In this document: piece by piece, positions 8,113 to 16,572 of the stretch
How positions within the stretch are numbered: the first letter of the stretch is position 1
How the letters are laid out: every line of letters starts with the position of its first letter
NCBI GenBank assembly: GCA_937922015.1
Contig: CAKZVB010000174.1
Coordinates: 1-32,442, forward strand
Reading direction: 5' to 3'
Length of the DNA: 32,442 bases
Source of the DNA: an uncultured Granulosicoccaceae bacterium
GTDB taxonomy: Bacteria > Pseudomonadota > Gammaproteobacteria > Granulosicoccales > Granulosicoccaceae
Program-made: the position numbers and the translations under genes
Notes under the pieces: generated by a model
Seen by the model: only the letters and a program-made list of their open reading frames with translations
What the model was told of the DNA's origin: nothing
Databases searched by the model: none

Positions 8113-9112
8113 ATCGGCCCACCGTTCGCAGTGGCTCAAACTACGAGCAACTGTTGATGCACTGGCAAGTCCCAATCCACGCAAGCGCCCGGACAAAGAC
8201 AATCTGTTATTGCTCCCTGAACTCTACGTTATCGTTTGCAATCATCTGTCCCTGGCAAAAACCCGTGGTTACAGCCCCAACCTGATTAACGAATTACACA
8301 CGCTGGTTTTAGATTCACATCGCTATATGTATCAGCACAAAACCTCGTGGTTCAGGCGTGCCGTCAATTTTGTGAAGAGCGGCTTCCCCGCGCTGGTACG
8401 CCAGCACTACAAGCTATTCTGGCTCTCCAGTGCGTTTTTTTATATCCCGGCTATTCTGACCGGGCTATTCGCGTTTCACGACAACGATTTTATCTACCGC
8501 ATACACGATGCCGGTACCATTCATTCAATGGAGGCCATGTACGATCCGTCAAACTCGCTGCAGTTGAGACCACAGGGACGCGAGTCGAGTTCGGACTTTC
8601 AAATGTTCGGATACTATATTTCCAACAACATCAGTATCGACTTTAGAGTTTTTGCCGGTGGTATGTTATTCGGGATCGGGAGTATATTTTTCCTTTTATA
8701 CAATGGACTTTTCATTGGTTCCGTGGCTGGTCACTTAACCGCAAAAGGTTACATCGAGACTTTCTGGGGGTTCGTAGCAGGCCACAGTGCATTTGAACTG
8801 ACTGCTTTGGTAATTAGCGGTATGTCCGGACTGATAATTGGCCTGGCGTTAATAAAACCCGGTCGCCTATCGCGTACCGACGCTCTGAAAAAGCAATCAC
8901 AGATAGCCGTCAGGCTGGTTATCGGCGCTGGCATTATGACACTGTTCGCGGCATTTATAGAGGCCTATTGGTCATCCGGTATATGGCCACCTGCCATAAA
9001 ATACAGCGTAGGCATCACGCTGTGGATACTGACTTTTGTCTACCTTCGCTTCGGCGGAATCAAATCAAACACAAGTAACTTCAGTCAACATCAGGATCGT
9101 CATGAATCTTGA
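8090..9112 (+). CDS. SpoIIM/DUF95-like membrane protein
   Basis: This 340-residue protein resembles stage II sporulation protein M and DUF95 proteins: a cytoplasmic N-terminal helical part (about 1-105, LYVIVCNHLSLAKTRGY), then the membrane part with helices near 112-131, 188-212, 225-250, 270-290 and 300-318. The loop MFGYYISNNISIDFRVFAGGMLFGIGS and the later FWGFVAGHSAFELTALVISGMSGL are typical of the family. An upstream ATG at 8045 exists, but the ATG at 8090 has AGGA five bases before it and starts MLKQAQFESAHRSQWLKL, like family members; it overlaps the RDD gene by 23 bases. Outside Firmicutes these genes have no link to sporulation and travel with RDD, MoxR and DUF58 genes. The function is unknown. 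Confidence 0.87.
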   Translation: MLKQAQFESAHRSQWLKLRATVDALASPNPRKRPDKDNLLLLPELYVIVCNHLSLAKTRGYSPNLINELHTLVLDSHRYMYQHKTSWFRRAVNFVKSGFPALVRQHYKLFWLSSAFFYIPAILTGLFAFHDNDFIYRIHDAGTIHSMEAMYDPSNSLQLRPQGRESSSDFQMFGYYISNNISIDFRVFAGGMLFGIGSIFFLLYNGLFIGSVAGHLTAKGYIETFWGFVAGHSAFELTALVISGMSGLIIGLALIKPGRLSRTDALKKQSQIAVRLVIGAGIMTLFAAFIEAYWSSGIWPPAIKYSVGITLWILTFVYLRFGGIKSNTSNFSQHQDRHES

Positions 9113-10595
9113 TAAAATTAATGTCACGCTCAGACCCAGAGACGGTTGGCAGAGTATTGATCTGGGTTTTCAAATGGCACGTCAATGGTTTATACCATTG
9201 GCAACACTTTGGCTATGCCTGGCCCTGCCAATCTATGCGCTGTTAATGCTGTTGCCACTGCCCGGTATTGCCATACTGTTTATCTGGTGGTGGTTTAAGC
9301 CTTTATATGAAGCGCCACTATTGTTTTGGTGTTCACGGGCTATGTTCTCAGAGCCTGTCAGCCACAGACAAGCACTGCGTGAAACCCTGCCAAAATTCAC
9401 CAGGTTACTAAGCAGTTTTCTGAGTATTCGACGCCTGAGCACGTCACGCTCTCAAAACATGAACGTCATCATGCTTGAAAACCTCAAAGGTAAACCGCGT
9501 AGCGACCGTATAGCGGTACTGAATCGTATGGCTACCCGGAATTTTGCGCTGATAAGTATGTGTTTTCATTTCGAGGCAATACTGTACTACGGTCTTATGC
9601 TTCTTGGCATTGCATTGTTACCCGCAGGAACAAATCTGGAGCACTCGTTCGAGTTGTTACTCGGAGAACCCACCACACAAGCTACAATCATCACTGCAAT
9701 TTTAATCATAATTGCAGGTGCTATGATCGCACCGTTTTACGTATGCGCCGGGTTTTCTCTCTACATCAATAGACGAACTCAGCTTGAAGCATGGGACGTA
9801 GAACTGGATTTTCGACGAATCGCAAACAGAACGCGACCCGGATCAACCCTTCGCTCGAATACACTGGGGGTACTATTCACCCTGCTGCTGGTGGTGCCAA
9901 TGCTGCCTGTGCAGCCGGTTCAGTCACAAACCACACGCGCCGAATCCAGTCAAACAATTGAGCGTATACTAAGCGCCGATGACTTTGGCAGCACAACCAC
10001 AAAAAAAAGATTGCGCCTGAAAGACCAGTCACAGCGGCAAAACACCGAAGATGACGAGAGCAGTAATTTATTTTCCGGGTTTAGAGAATGGTTCGGGAAC
10101 TTCGCAAAATCGGTGGAGGCGGTTTTATGGGTAATTTTTGTAGTCGCGGCAATCGCTCTTGTTGTCGCTGTCTATAAAAATTCTACCGTCCTGCAGCAAC
10201 TCGCTACCCGCATGGGTTGGCGACGTGATCCACCCACAGGCAGTGTAGTATTTGATCTGGACATACGACCAAAATCACTGCCAGCAGACATTCCGGCCGT
10301 CGCGAATGACCTGATTCACCAGGGTAGAAAACGCGATGCAATGAGTCTGCTGTATCGTGGTGCCTTGTCCCGTCTGGTACACAACCATGGCATGGAAATT
10401 CTACCAGGTGAAACGGAGAAACAGTGCGTTTCGAGAGTCGTCAACGAGCAACCCGAACATAGAAGCCATACATTCAGTCAGCTAACCACACTGTGGCAAC
10501 AGGCGGCCTACGCCCAGACACAACCAGCTTCAGATTATCTGATCGATATCTGCAATGAATGGCAACCGGCATTCGATGGTGATAACCATGGGTGA
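9102..10595 (+). CDS. DUF4129 domain multi-pass membrane protein
   Basis: The chosen ATG at 9102 gives 497 residues; it has AGGA five bases upstream and overlaps the SpoIIM-like gene by 11 bases, better than an ATG at 9036. Hydrophobic segments lie near 30-65 (a double helix), 145-165, 185-212, 260-280 and 345-365. The C-terminal 100 residues form a cytoplasmic DUF4129 domain: LIHQGRKRDAMSLLYRGALSRLVHNHGMEILPGETEKQCVSRV. DUF4129 proteins are constant members of MoxR/DUF58/DUF4350 clusters. An eight-A run near 10000 lies in a Thr/Lys-rich linker and does not disrupt the frame. No enzyme motif is visible. Inference: a structural or regulatory part of the membrane complex on which the MoxR ATPase acts. 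Confidence 0.87.
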   Translation: MNLDKINVTLRPRDGWQSIDLGFQMARQWFIPLATLWLCLALPIYALLMLLPLPGIAILFIWWWFKPLYEAPLLFWCSRAMFSEPVSHRQALRETLPKFTRLLSSFLSIRRLSTSRSQNMNVIMLENLKGKPRSDRIAVLNRMATRNFALISMCFHFEAILYYGLMLLGIALLPAGTNLEHSFELLLGEPTTQATIITAILIIIAGAMIAPFYVCAGFSLYINRRTQLEAWDVELDFRRIANRTRPGSTLRSNTLGVLFTLLLVVPMLPVQPVQSQTTRAESSQTIERILSADDFGSTTTKKRLRLKDQSQRQNTEDDESSNLFSGFREWFGNFAKSVEAVLWVIFVVAAIALVVAVYKNSTVLQQLATRMGWRRDPPTGSVVFDLDIRPKSLPADIPAVANDLIHQGRKRDAMSLLYRGALSRLVHNHGMEILPGETEKQCVSRVVNEQPEHRSHTFSQLTTLWQQAAYAQTQPASDYLIDICNEWQPAFDGDNHG

Positions 10596-11781
10596 ATCTA
10601 TCGCTAAACCAGGGTCTGGTGTTTCACTGAAAGCAATAATCATTACGCTGCTTATCCTGGCCGCGCTGGGTTTGGGAGTTTTTTCCGCAAAGAATTACCT
10701 TGAATGGAAAGACGTTGAAATATCCAGCGGATATTCGGCACAAGCGATTGAACACCAATACCTTGCAAGTCAGCGTTACTTAGAAGCGCTTGACTACCGG
10801 GTGAATGAAATCCCCGGGCTCGATTTCTACTCCAACCTGCCTGCCACCAGTGATGTTATTTTTCTAAGCAGACTACCCGCAGACCTGCCCTCCTCTCACT
10901 ATCAAAAGCTCAGCCAATGGATTGATAAAGGCGGTCATCTAATAACCGGTATTACTGAAAACAGAGTCAATGACTCTGCGGCCGGTGATTTCCTGAAAAA
11001 TCACGGAATTCGCGCCAGACACCTACCCTGGCAGGAATACGAAAAAGACCCTGCAAAACACTGGAGTATGAATCTGCCGCCCGAATCCCTGCCTGCAACT
11101 ATTTATCTTGACCCTGACTATTATATTACTCTGTCAGATACTGACAAACTCACAATGGGAATAGAAAAATCCCATAGGTACTATTTCCTGCAAGTAAAAG
11201 TGGGGGCAGGATACCTGACAACCAGTGCCGACAACGCCCTGTTTAACAACTGGCGCATTGGTAAGAATGACAATGCCCTGTTACTCAGCAGAGCAATAGA
11301 AACGACAGCCCCCCGACAAGTGTGGATCAGCGACACGAACAAGAGCTTTAAGGGTATTTTTACGCTTATATGGGAACAGTTCAATTGGGCGGTCATGCTG
11401 CTTGGTGTTCTTCTTCTATTTATGCTCAGACGTGCAAGCGTTCGACTGGGACCACTGGAAACAAAGCCGGACACAATATCAAGCAACTTCTCACAGCACT
11501 TTCTGGCCATGAGCGGATTTCAGTTTCGTCACCACAACAACGCGTACATATTGCAAGACACCCGCGAGCGTGTGAAGAGACTAATCCGTGACAGCAATAC
11601 AAAAAACGAAAACGAGATGGTAGCAATCATTGCGCAGAGAACAGCACTGGATCAGGGCAGGATTCACCACGCTCTGTACGCTGGTGTCAGAACAGGCAAT
11701 GGGCTGGTCAACGCCACCCGCACCTTGCAAACTATTCTGGCCAGATTGGACAGCCATCAGTACAACCGCCGTGACCACTAA
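10588..11781 (+). CDS. DUF4350 domain membrane protein
   Basis: This 397-residue protein has an N-terminal transmembrane helix (about 16-34), an extracytoplasmic DUF4350 domain (about 40-250) with DVIFLSRLPADLPSSHYQKLSQWIDKGGHLI, and a second helix (about 267-281) followed by a basic cytoplasmic tail (about 282-397). The DUF4350 part resembles a class I glutamine-amidotransferase-like (ThuA/GATase) Rossmann fold lacking a visible catalytic Cys. The frame also has ATG codons at 10555 and 10576; the one at 10588 (MGESIAKPG) overlaps the previous gene by only eight bases and is preferred, though its ribosome site is weak. Its place between DUF4129 and MoxR is the usual one in such clusters. Confidence 0.85.
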   Translation: MGESIAKPGSGVSLKAIIITLLILAALGLGVFSAKNYLEWKDVEISSGYSAQAIEHQYLASQRYLEALDYRVNEIPGLDFYSNLPATSDVIFLSRLPADLPSSHYQKLSQWIDKGGHLITGITENRVNDSAAGDFLKNHGIRARHLPWQEYEKDPAKHWSMNLPPESLPATIYLDPDYYITLSDTDKLTMGIEKSHRYYFLQVKVGAGYLTTSADNALFNNWRIGKNDNALLLSRAIETTAPRQVWISDTNKSFKGIFTLIWEQFNWAVMLLGVLLLFMLRRASVRLGPLETKPDTISSNFSQHFLAMSGFQFRHHNNAYILQDTRERVKRLIRDSNTKNENEMVAIIAQRTALDQGRIHHALYAGVRTGNGLVNATRTLQTILARLDSHQYNRRDH

Positions 11782-11791
11782 TGGAGTATTC

Positions 11792-12760
11792 ATGCATAAC
11801 AGCAATTTCAGTGTCGCCCACGATCATTTGCAATCACTTCGTCAGACAATTCAGTCAACCATTATTGGACAGACGCAGGTCATCGATGACCTGCTGGTTG
11901 CGGCCGCAGCCAGTGGCCATGTTTTAATCGAAGGGGTTCCCGGCCTTGGGAAAACCTTGTTGGTGCGTTGCCTGGCCAAGTGCATTGACTGCAGCTACAG
12001 CCGCGTTCAATTTACTCCTGATCTGATGCCGAGTGATATCGTGGGTCACGCCATGTTTGATGGCAAAACACAGGAATTCTTAATACGCCGCGGACCTGTT
12101 TTTACTAACTTTGTTCTGGCAGATGAAATTAATCGTTCACCGGCAAAAACCCAGGCGGCACTACTTGAGGCCATGCAGGAGCAGCAAGTCAGTATTGAAG
12201 GTGAAACCATGGCATTGCCAGATCCTTTTATAGTTCTGGCCACACAAAACCCGATCGAACAGGAGGGCACCTACCCGCTGCCACAAGCTCAGCTTGACCG
12301 GTTTCTGATCAAGGTACTAATTGAGTATCCGGATGAATCAGATGAACTGGACATGTTAAAGCTCACTACCAAAGATTCCACCGGCGACAGCCTCGATCTA
12401 TCCCGAATACAAACTTTTCTGGGTCCGCAGGATCTGATCAATATTCAGACTGCCGCCTCACAGATACATGTCGACGATGCCGTTGCACGGTACATTGTGG
12501 CGCTGGTGCGTGGTACCCGCAACTGGAATGGTATTGACACTGGCGCTGGTCCCAGAGCAAGCATTGCTCTACTTCGGGTTGCGCGTGCACAGGCACTGCT
12601 CAATGGTCACGATTTCGTCACACCCGACGATGTTAAAACCATCGCAACCTCAGTTCTCAGACATCGCATCACATTGACAGCAGATCTTGAAATCGAGGGA
12701 TATCGCGCAGACGATATTATCAAAAATCTGCTAGATCAAACTCAGGCACCTCGCCAGTGA
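11792..12760 (+). CDS. MoxR-family AAA+ ATPase
   Basis: This 322-residue AAA+ protein has Walker A GVPGLGKT (48-55), Walker B VLADEINRSPAKTQAALLEAMQE (108-130), sensor 1 ATQNP (150-154), the arginine-bearing QAQLDRF (166-171), and a C-terminal lid domain with GPRASIALLRVARAQALL. MoxR ATPases act as chaperone-like remodelling or metal-insertion factors, nearly always with a von Willebrand A or DUF58 protein encoded beside them. The frame is open upstream to 11630 inside DUF4350, but the ATG at 11792 with GGAG five bases before it gives the usual N-terminus. It overlaps the DUF58 start by four bases, so the two are translationally coupled. It is probably the energy source of the cluster. Confidence 0.95.
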   Translation: MHNSNFSVAHDHLQSLRQTIQSTIIGQTQVIDDLLVAAAASGHVLIEGVPGLGKTLLVRCLAKCIDCSYSRVQFTPDLMPSDIVGHAMFDGKTQEFLIRRGPVFTNFVLADEINRSPAKTQAALLEAMQEQQVSIEGETMALPDPFIVLATQNPIEQEGTYPLPQAQLDRFLIKVLIEYPDESDELDMLKLTTKDSTGDSLDLSRIQTFLGPQDLINIQTAASQIHVDDAVARYIVALVRGTRNWNGIDTGAGPRASIALLRVARAQALLNGHDFVTPDDVKTIATSVLRHRITLTADLEIEGYRADDIIKNLLDQTQAPRQ

Positions 12761-14061
12761 TCCCAGGTCGAGCCGCGATAGGCTGCCTGATTTTATTGTT
12801 TCCGCTGGCACTGGCAGCCAGCTATTTTCCATGGGCACTTATCGCGCTGGGTGGCATCTGTCTGATATTCCTGTGCTATTCACTTGTTGAATGGGCAGTG
12901 ATACGCGATGCCAGTCGGAAAATATCGATTGAAAGACAAATGACAAACAGCTTGTCACTTGACGTTTGGTCTGCAGTTGCTTTGCAATTGCACAACCAAT
13001 CCAGATTCGCGCTGTCCATCGAATTACACGACATGCATCCGCCGGAGTTTATTTTCGACGGCTTACCGGAGAGCATCTCATTGCAAGCGAATCAACGAGG
13101 TGCAATTGGCTACCGTGTAAAACCACAAAGAAGGGGCGATTATAAATTCAACGCAACGGATTGCCGCATCACTGGTCGTTTTTGTTTATGGGTACACCAC
13201 AGACTGCTGCCCGCAGAAAGTGCAGTAAGGGTATATCCGAATTTTGCAGCACAGCGTCACTATTCAATACTCGGCGCCAGCCAACTTTCCCAATTCGGTA
13301 TACAACGCAAACAACGGCGCGGTGAAGGTAACGATTTTCACCAACTCAGAGAATTTCACGATGGCGACCCGCTGCGTGCTATTGACTGGAAAGCCACGTC
13401 GAGAATTCGAAAGCTCATAACCCGCGAATATCAACAAGAGCGCGATCAACAGATTGTTGTGCTATTGGACTGCGGCAGGCGCATGGCCCACAGCGATTCA
13501 GGATTATCACACCTTGACGAAACGCTTAACTCGGTCATGCTGCTGGCGCATCTGGCTATAAAACAAGGCGATGCTATGGGCCTGATGACTTTCGGCGGTA
13601 TCGAACGCTGGCTGCCTCCAGCCAAGGGAAACGCCGCCAGCCGCTCATTGCTGATCAAGCTCTACGATTTGTACCCGACCCGCGCTGCTTCTGATTGTCG
13701 AGCGGCAGCAAGTCAGTTAATGGCACGCTTAAGCAGACGGGCTATGGTGATTATTGTCACCAACACTCGTAACGAAGAAAGTGATGAAATGATCGCGGCA
13801 ATTACGCTGCTGAAAAAACGCCATCTGGTCGTCGTTGCCGACCTGCGCGAATCTGTGGTTGACCGCATTAACGCTGCAACTATAGATACGCTGGAAGACT
13901 CTCTTACCTGGCTGGGTGCCAGTAACTATCAAATAAAACGCAAACAGTTTCATGAACGATTGCGAGGTCATGGCGCGATGATACTGGACGTCATCCCCGA
14001 AAAGCTCACTGGCATGCTGGTAAATCAGTACTACGAAATCAAGAACCTGGGAAAACTATAG
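12757..14061 (+). CDS. DUF58 domain protein (von Willebrand A-like), MoxR partner
   Basis: This 434-residue protein has two N-terminal hydrophobic helices (about 7-24 and 26-46), a beta-rich region (about 55-165), then DUF58: GEGNDFHQLREFHDGDPLRAIDWKATSRIRKLITREY (189-225) and a vWA-like fold opening with VVLLDCGRRM (234-243). The metal-site motif is DxGRx rather than the DxSxS of true integrins, as is usual in DUF58. It starts at GTG in a GTGA overlap with the MoxR stop. MoxR plus DUF58 is the standard ATPase-adaptor pair, so this protein probably links the ATPase to the membrane proteins encoded upstream. The last gene of the cluster; only a weak hairpin follows it. Confidence 0.93.
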   Translation: MIPGRAAIGCLILLFPLALAASYFPWALIALGGICLIFLCYSLVEWAVIRDASRKISIERQMTNSLSLDVWSAVALQLHNQSRFALSIELHDMHPPEFIFDGLPESISLQANQRGAIGYRVKPQRRGDYKFNATDCRITGRFCLWVHHRLLPAESAVRVYPNFAAQRHYSILGASQLSQFGIQRKQRRGEGNDFHQLREFHDGDPLRAIDWKATSRIRKLITREYQQERDQQIVVLLDCGRRMAHSDSGLSHLDETLNSVMLLAHLAIKQGDAMGLMTFGGIERWLPPAKGNAASRSLLIKLYDLYPTRAASDCRAAASQLMARLSRRAMVIIVTNTRNEESDEMIAAITLLKKRHLVVVADLRESVVDRINAATIDTLEDSLTWLGASNYQIKRKQFHERLRGHGAMILDVIPEKLTGMLVNQYYEIKNLGKL

Positions 14062-14141
14062 CTCTGCCTGGCATCGAAAAAATACAACCATCCAGGATAT
14101 TGGCAAAGTGTGTTCGCGGCAGGAATTGATCAGGCCAAAAC

Positions 14142-14160
14142 ACCGGCAGCCGGTTTAAAT
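14142..14160 (+). terminator. Weak terminator-like hairpin after the DUF58 gene
   Basis: ACCGG and CCGGT enclose a CAG loop and are followed by TTAAATT. The stem is only five pairs and the T tract is broken, so termination here is uncertain. It lies between convergent genes. Confidence 0.3.
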
Positions 14161-14192
14161 TAACCAGTCATAAATTGTCTGTGGCTATGGAA

Positions 14193-15095
14193 TTATCTCG
14201 ATTTCGCTTTTTGAACAATTTTCTCAATGTGTTCATTTCCAGTTAACATTTCACGTCCATTAAATACATCGCACATTTGCTCGAAATGCTCAGCGATATT
14301 TTCCGGCGTCCGTTGATCTTCGTTAAGATATACCCCTTCAGCTTCCACCAGTTTCGCCACGGTATAACAACCGGCCCCCGCCAGTAAGATTGTGCGTTGC
14401 GGACCATCGTCACTGGCCAGAAACAATACCGCTGGTGAAACGTATTCCGGAGCGAGCGACTCAAGCATCTCAGCGGGCATTATATCCTCTGTCATGCGCG
14501 TTGCCGCTGACGGCGCCAGGCAGTTCACTTTTATGCCGTACTTTTCACCTTCAATACAAAGCACATTCATGAGGCCGACCACACCGAATTTGGCCGCACC
14601 ATAATTTGCCTGACCGAAGTTTCCGTAAATCCCTGAGGTGGAAGTGGTCATAACGATACGACCATAACTTTGCGCACGCATTATGGGCCACACCGCGCGA
14701 CAGCAATAAGCTGACCCATTCAAATGCACATCGATTACTGCGCGCCAGTCATCATGCTCAAGCTTGGCAAACGATTTATCTCGCAAAATTCCGGCGTTAT
14801 TCACCAGTATGTCAACGCGTCCCCAGGTATCCATGGCTTGTTGAACCATCTCGTTCACCTGGTGTTCATCAGTGACATTCGCAGCATTTGAAATCGCCTC
14901 GCCACCAGCCTTGCAGATTTCGGCCACGACACTCTCGGCCGCTGCCACAGACCCCCCGGTGCCGTCCCTGCTGCCACCCAGATCGTTGACGACGACCCTC
15001 GCCCCGCGTGATGCCAGTTGCAGGGCATGTGATCGCCCCAGACCGCTACCGGCCCCGGTGACAATAGCGACTCTGTTGTTGAATGAAATTGACAC
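14193..15095 (-). CDS. SDR-family 3-hydroxyacyl-CoA dehydrogenase-like oxidoreductase
   Basis: This 300-residue short-chain dehydrogenase has the NAD-binding TGAGSGLG (13-20), VNDLGGSRDG with an acid after strand 2, NNAG (99-102), and the catalytic set Ser152, Tyr165 and Lys169 in SGIYGNFGQANYGAAKFG. The glycine-rich insert after VVNDLGG and the C-terminal extension resemble the dehydrogenase unit of peroxisomal multifunctional enzyme 2 (HSD17B4), which oxidises (R)-3-hydroxyacyl-CoA. It starts at GTG with AAGGA five bases upstream. No hydratase or thiolase is adjacent, so a role in fatty-acid or sterol-like breakdown is inferred from homology alone. Confidence 0.88.
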   Translation of the reverse strand: MSISFNNRVAIVTGAGSGLGRSHALQLASRGARVVVNDLGGSRDGTGGSVAAAESVVAEICKAGGEAISNAANVTDEHQVNEMVQQAMDTWGRVDILVNNAGILRDKSFAKLEHDDWRAVIDVHLNGSAYCCRAVWPIMRAQSYGRIVMTTSTSGIYGNFGQANYGAAKFGVVGLMNVLCIEGEKYGIKVNCLAPSAATRMTEDIMPAEMLESLAPEYVSPAVLFLASDDGPQRTILLAGAGCYTVAKLVEAEGVYLNEDQRTPENIAEHFEQMCDVFNGREMLTGNEHIEKIVQKAKSR

Positions 15096-15274
15096 AATTT
15101 TCCTTCAGGTAGACACAATCCGGATTAATGCAGGTAGAAGTGATGCTGTTCACTGCGCTATCAGATTTTTCTACAAATTGTTACTTACTTTGAGACAGTT
15201 TATGACATTTACGCCGCTGAAATCACCGACAATAGCCACCATATATTAACACTCACCAGCATAGGAAGTCTGAT

Positions 15275-15517
15275 ATGAAAGCGCTATTCGGACGAAACAC
15301 CAGAAAAATTTATCCAGACCACCATGATCCGGATTACGCTCACCCGTACCACCCGCCGAGAACAACACCGGCCACTGACAATGTATCCCGAATACAAGAC
15401 CGGCCCCCTCAAGGTCGGCAGCATAACAGCGGTGATGCCCGGCCGCTGACCACACTGGACGCACTACAGAAAATTCGACGTCGTTTCGAAGCACAAAGAG
15501 ATCAGGCGGCTGCATAA
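15275..15517 (+). CDS. Small basic protein of unknown function
   Basis: This 80-residue protein has no family I recognise. It is hydrophilic, rich in Arg, Pro, His and Asp, with a His/Pro/Tyr-rich part (about 13-30, DHHDPDYAHPYHPP) and a C-terminal segment that can form a charged helix (LDALQKIRRRFEAQRDQ). It has no signal peptide or membrane segment. The ATG has a strong ribosome site, AGGAAG six bases upstream, which supports a real gene. A 92-codon frame on the other strand overlaps it but lacks such a site. It is divergent from the SDR gene. Confidence 0.6.
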   Translation: MKALFGRNTRKIYPDHHDPDYAHPYHPPRTTPATDNVSRIQDRPPQGRQHNSGDARPLTTLDALQKIRRRFEAQRDQAAA

Positions 15518-15683
15518 CCGCCATTGTGAATCTACCGCCGCGCGAACAGCGCGGACTGCGGCCACATACCCCTCTTTATTCGCAGAAACTAACCCTCAGT
15601 TAATCAGTAAAGCTATAGAATTCAAAGCGACTTGGTTATACTTGCGTTTTTGACCTGTCAAAATTCAAACGCGGTCGTTCGCG

Positions 15684-16205
15684 TTGGATACCCAGTTGAA
15701 TTCGAATAAAAGTATAAAATATTACTGCTGGCACACCTCACCAATCGGACAATTGCTCGTTGCAGGATGCGACGACGCCTTGCACTATATCGGCTTCCCG
15801 GATGGCAATCGCAAAGGCAGAGTCGACGATCAATGGGAGGAAAACAACCACCCTTTCCGTGAAACCTGCAAACAACTGGACGACTATTTTGAACGCAGGC
15901 GTACCCGTTTTGATTTACCGCTGTCTCTTGCCGGTACACAGTTCCAGCAACTTGTATGGAGCGCTTTACTCGACATACCCTATGGCACAACAACTTCGTA
16001 TGCCGGCATCGCCAGGCAGATAAACCGACCGACGGCAACCCGGGCGGTGGGCAGCGCCAATGGCCGCAATCCAATTCCTATTATCATTCCCTGCCATCGC
16101 GTTATCGGCCGCGATGGCACTCTGACCGGTTTTGGCGGCGGTCTGCCAGTTAAAAATTTTTTACTGCAACTGGAAGACACTGACCAGTTGGCGCTGCCAT
16201 TTTAA
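15684..16205 (+). CDS. ogt: Methylated-DNA--[protein]-cysteine S-methyltransferase
   Basis: This 173-residue DNA repair protein removes alkyl groups from O6 of guanine by suicide transfer to Cys137 in IIIPCHRVIG (133-142). The helix-turn-helix with the arginine finger is RQINRPTATRAVGSANGRNPIP, and the N-terminal half resembles the ribonuclease-H-like domain of Ogt. The frame has no ATG: TTG at 15684 or at 15696 must serve, and neither has a clear ribosome site. The family is certain; the symbol is given because it is a single-function protein without an Ada regulator domain. It acts in the cytoplasm, alone in its transcript or with the histidine phosphatase further down. Confidence 0.9.
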   Translation: MDTQLNSNKSIKYYCWHTSPIGQLLVAGCDDALHYIGFPDGNRKGRVDDQWEENNHPFRETCKQLDDYFERRRTRFDLPLSLAGTQFQQLVWSALLDIPYGTTTSYAGIARQINRPTATRAVGSANGRNPIPIIIPCHRVIGRDGTLTGFGGGLPVKNFLLQLEDTDQLALPF

Positions 16206-16572
16206 CCACGCCACTGTTTTGTGCTGTTACTGTCGTGTGAAATTCAAGGTGTACCAATGAGAGCCAGCCCTTTTGCTCACCCCTATTTGTCGCAAACCTG
16301 AGGCGATGCTCGCAGGGAAATGGTCACACCCTTTTCAAACCCCAGCCGCCGGTCAATCCGGCAACGCGGGCGCAGGCAGAATGGCAGACTTTCACAGAAG
16401 CGATAGATTAAGCGACATGACGCAGGTAACCGCTTGATTACCGAAAAATTACAAGCGTAACGCATAATAAAATCGATGCACCCGGATCCATCGACCCATT
16501 TGTATACTTTGGTATCACACCACACAGTCAGTTGCTACAATCACGATTATCGCCGCCAGAATAAAACTGAAC
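16206..16572. other. 367-base gap without a convincing gene
   Basis: The stretch has several short inverted repeats, for example CCGG around 16366-16378 and TCGATG/CATCGA around 16474-16495. A frame of 80 codons on the minus strand (16283-16525) has no ribosome site and no recognisable motif. The 3' end (16533-16541, TGCTACAAT) is an extended -10 for the histidine phosphatase. I could not fit the rest to a known riboswitch or RNA. Confidence 0.4.
16533..16541 (+). promoter_or_regulatory. Candidate extended -10 for the histidine phosphatase
   Basis: TGCTACAAT fits the TGn-TATAAT extended -10 pattern and lies 31 bases before the ATG. No good -35 is seen. Confidence 0.35.

Noticed and set aside
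10000-10010. Eight-A run in the DUF4129 gene as a programmed frameshift site
   Set aside because: The long frame continues with the correct C-terminal domain, and no downstream stimulator or useful alternative frame was seen.
15246-15524. 92-codon minus-strand frame opposite the 80-residue protein
   Set aside because: It has no ribosome site and no recognisable composition, whereas the plus-strand frame has a strong AGGAAG site.
16290-16450. Possible cobalamin riboswitch upstream of the CobC-like phosphatase
   Set aside because: AGGGAAATGGT and nearby bases look faintly similar, but the conserved GCCCCCGCAACTGT-type core and the paired arms are absent on both strands.
16283-16525. 80-codon minus-strand frame in the gap before the phosphatase
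   Set aside because: It has no ribosome site and no family resemblance, and its Cys/Arg-rich composition is like random sequence.
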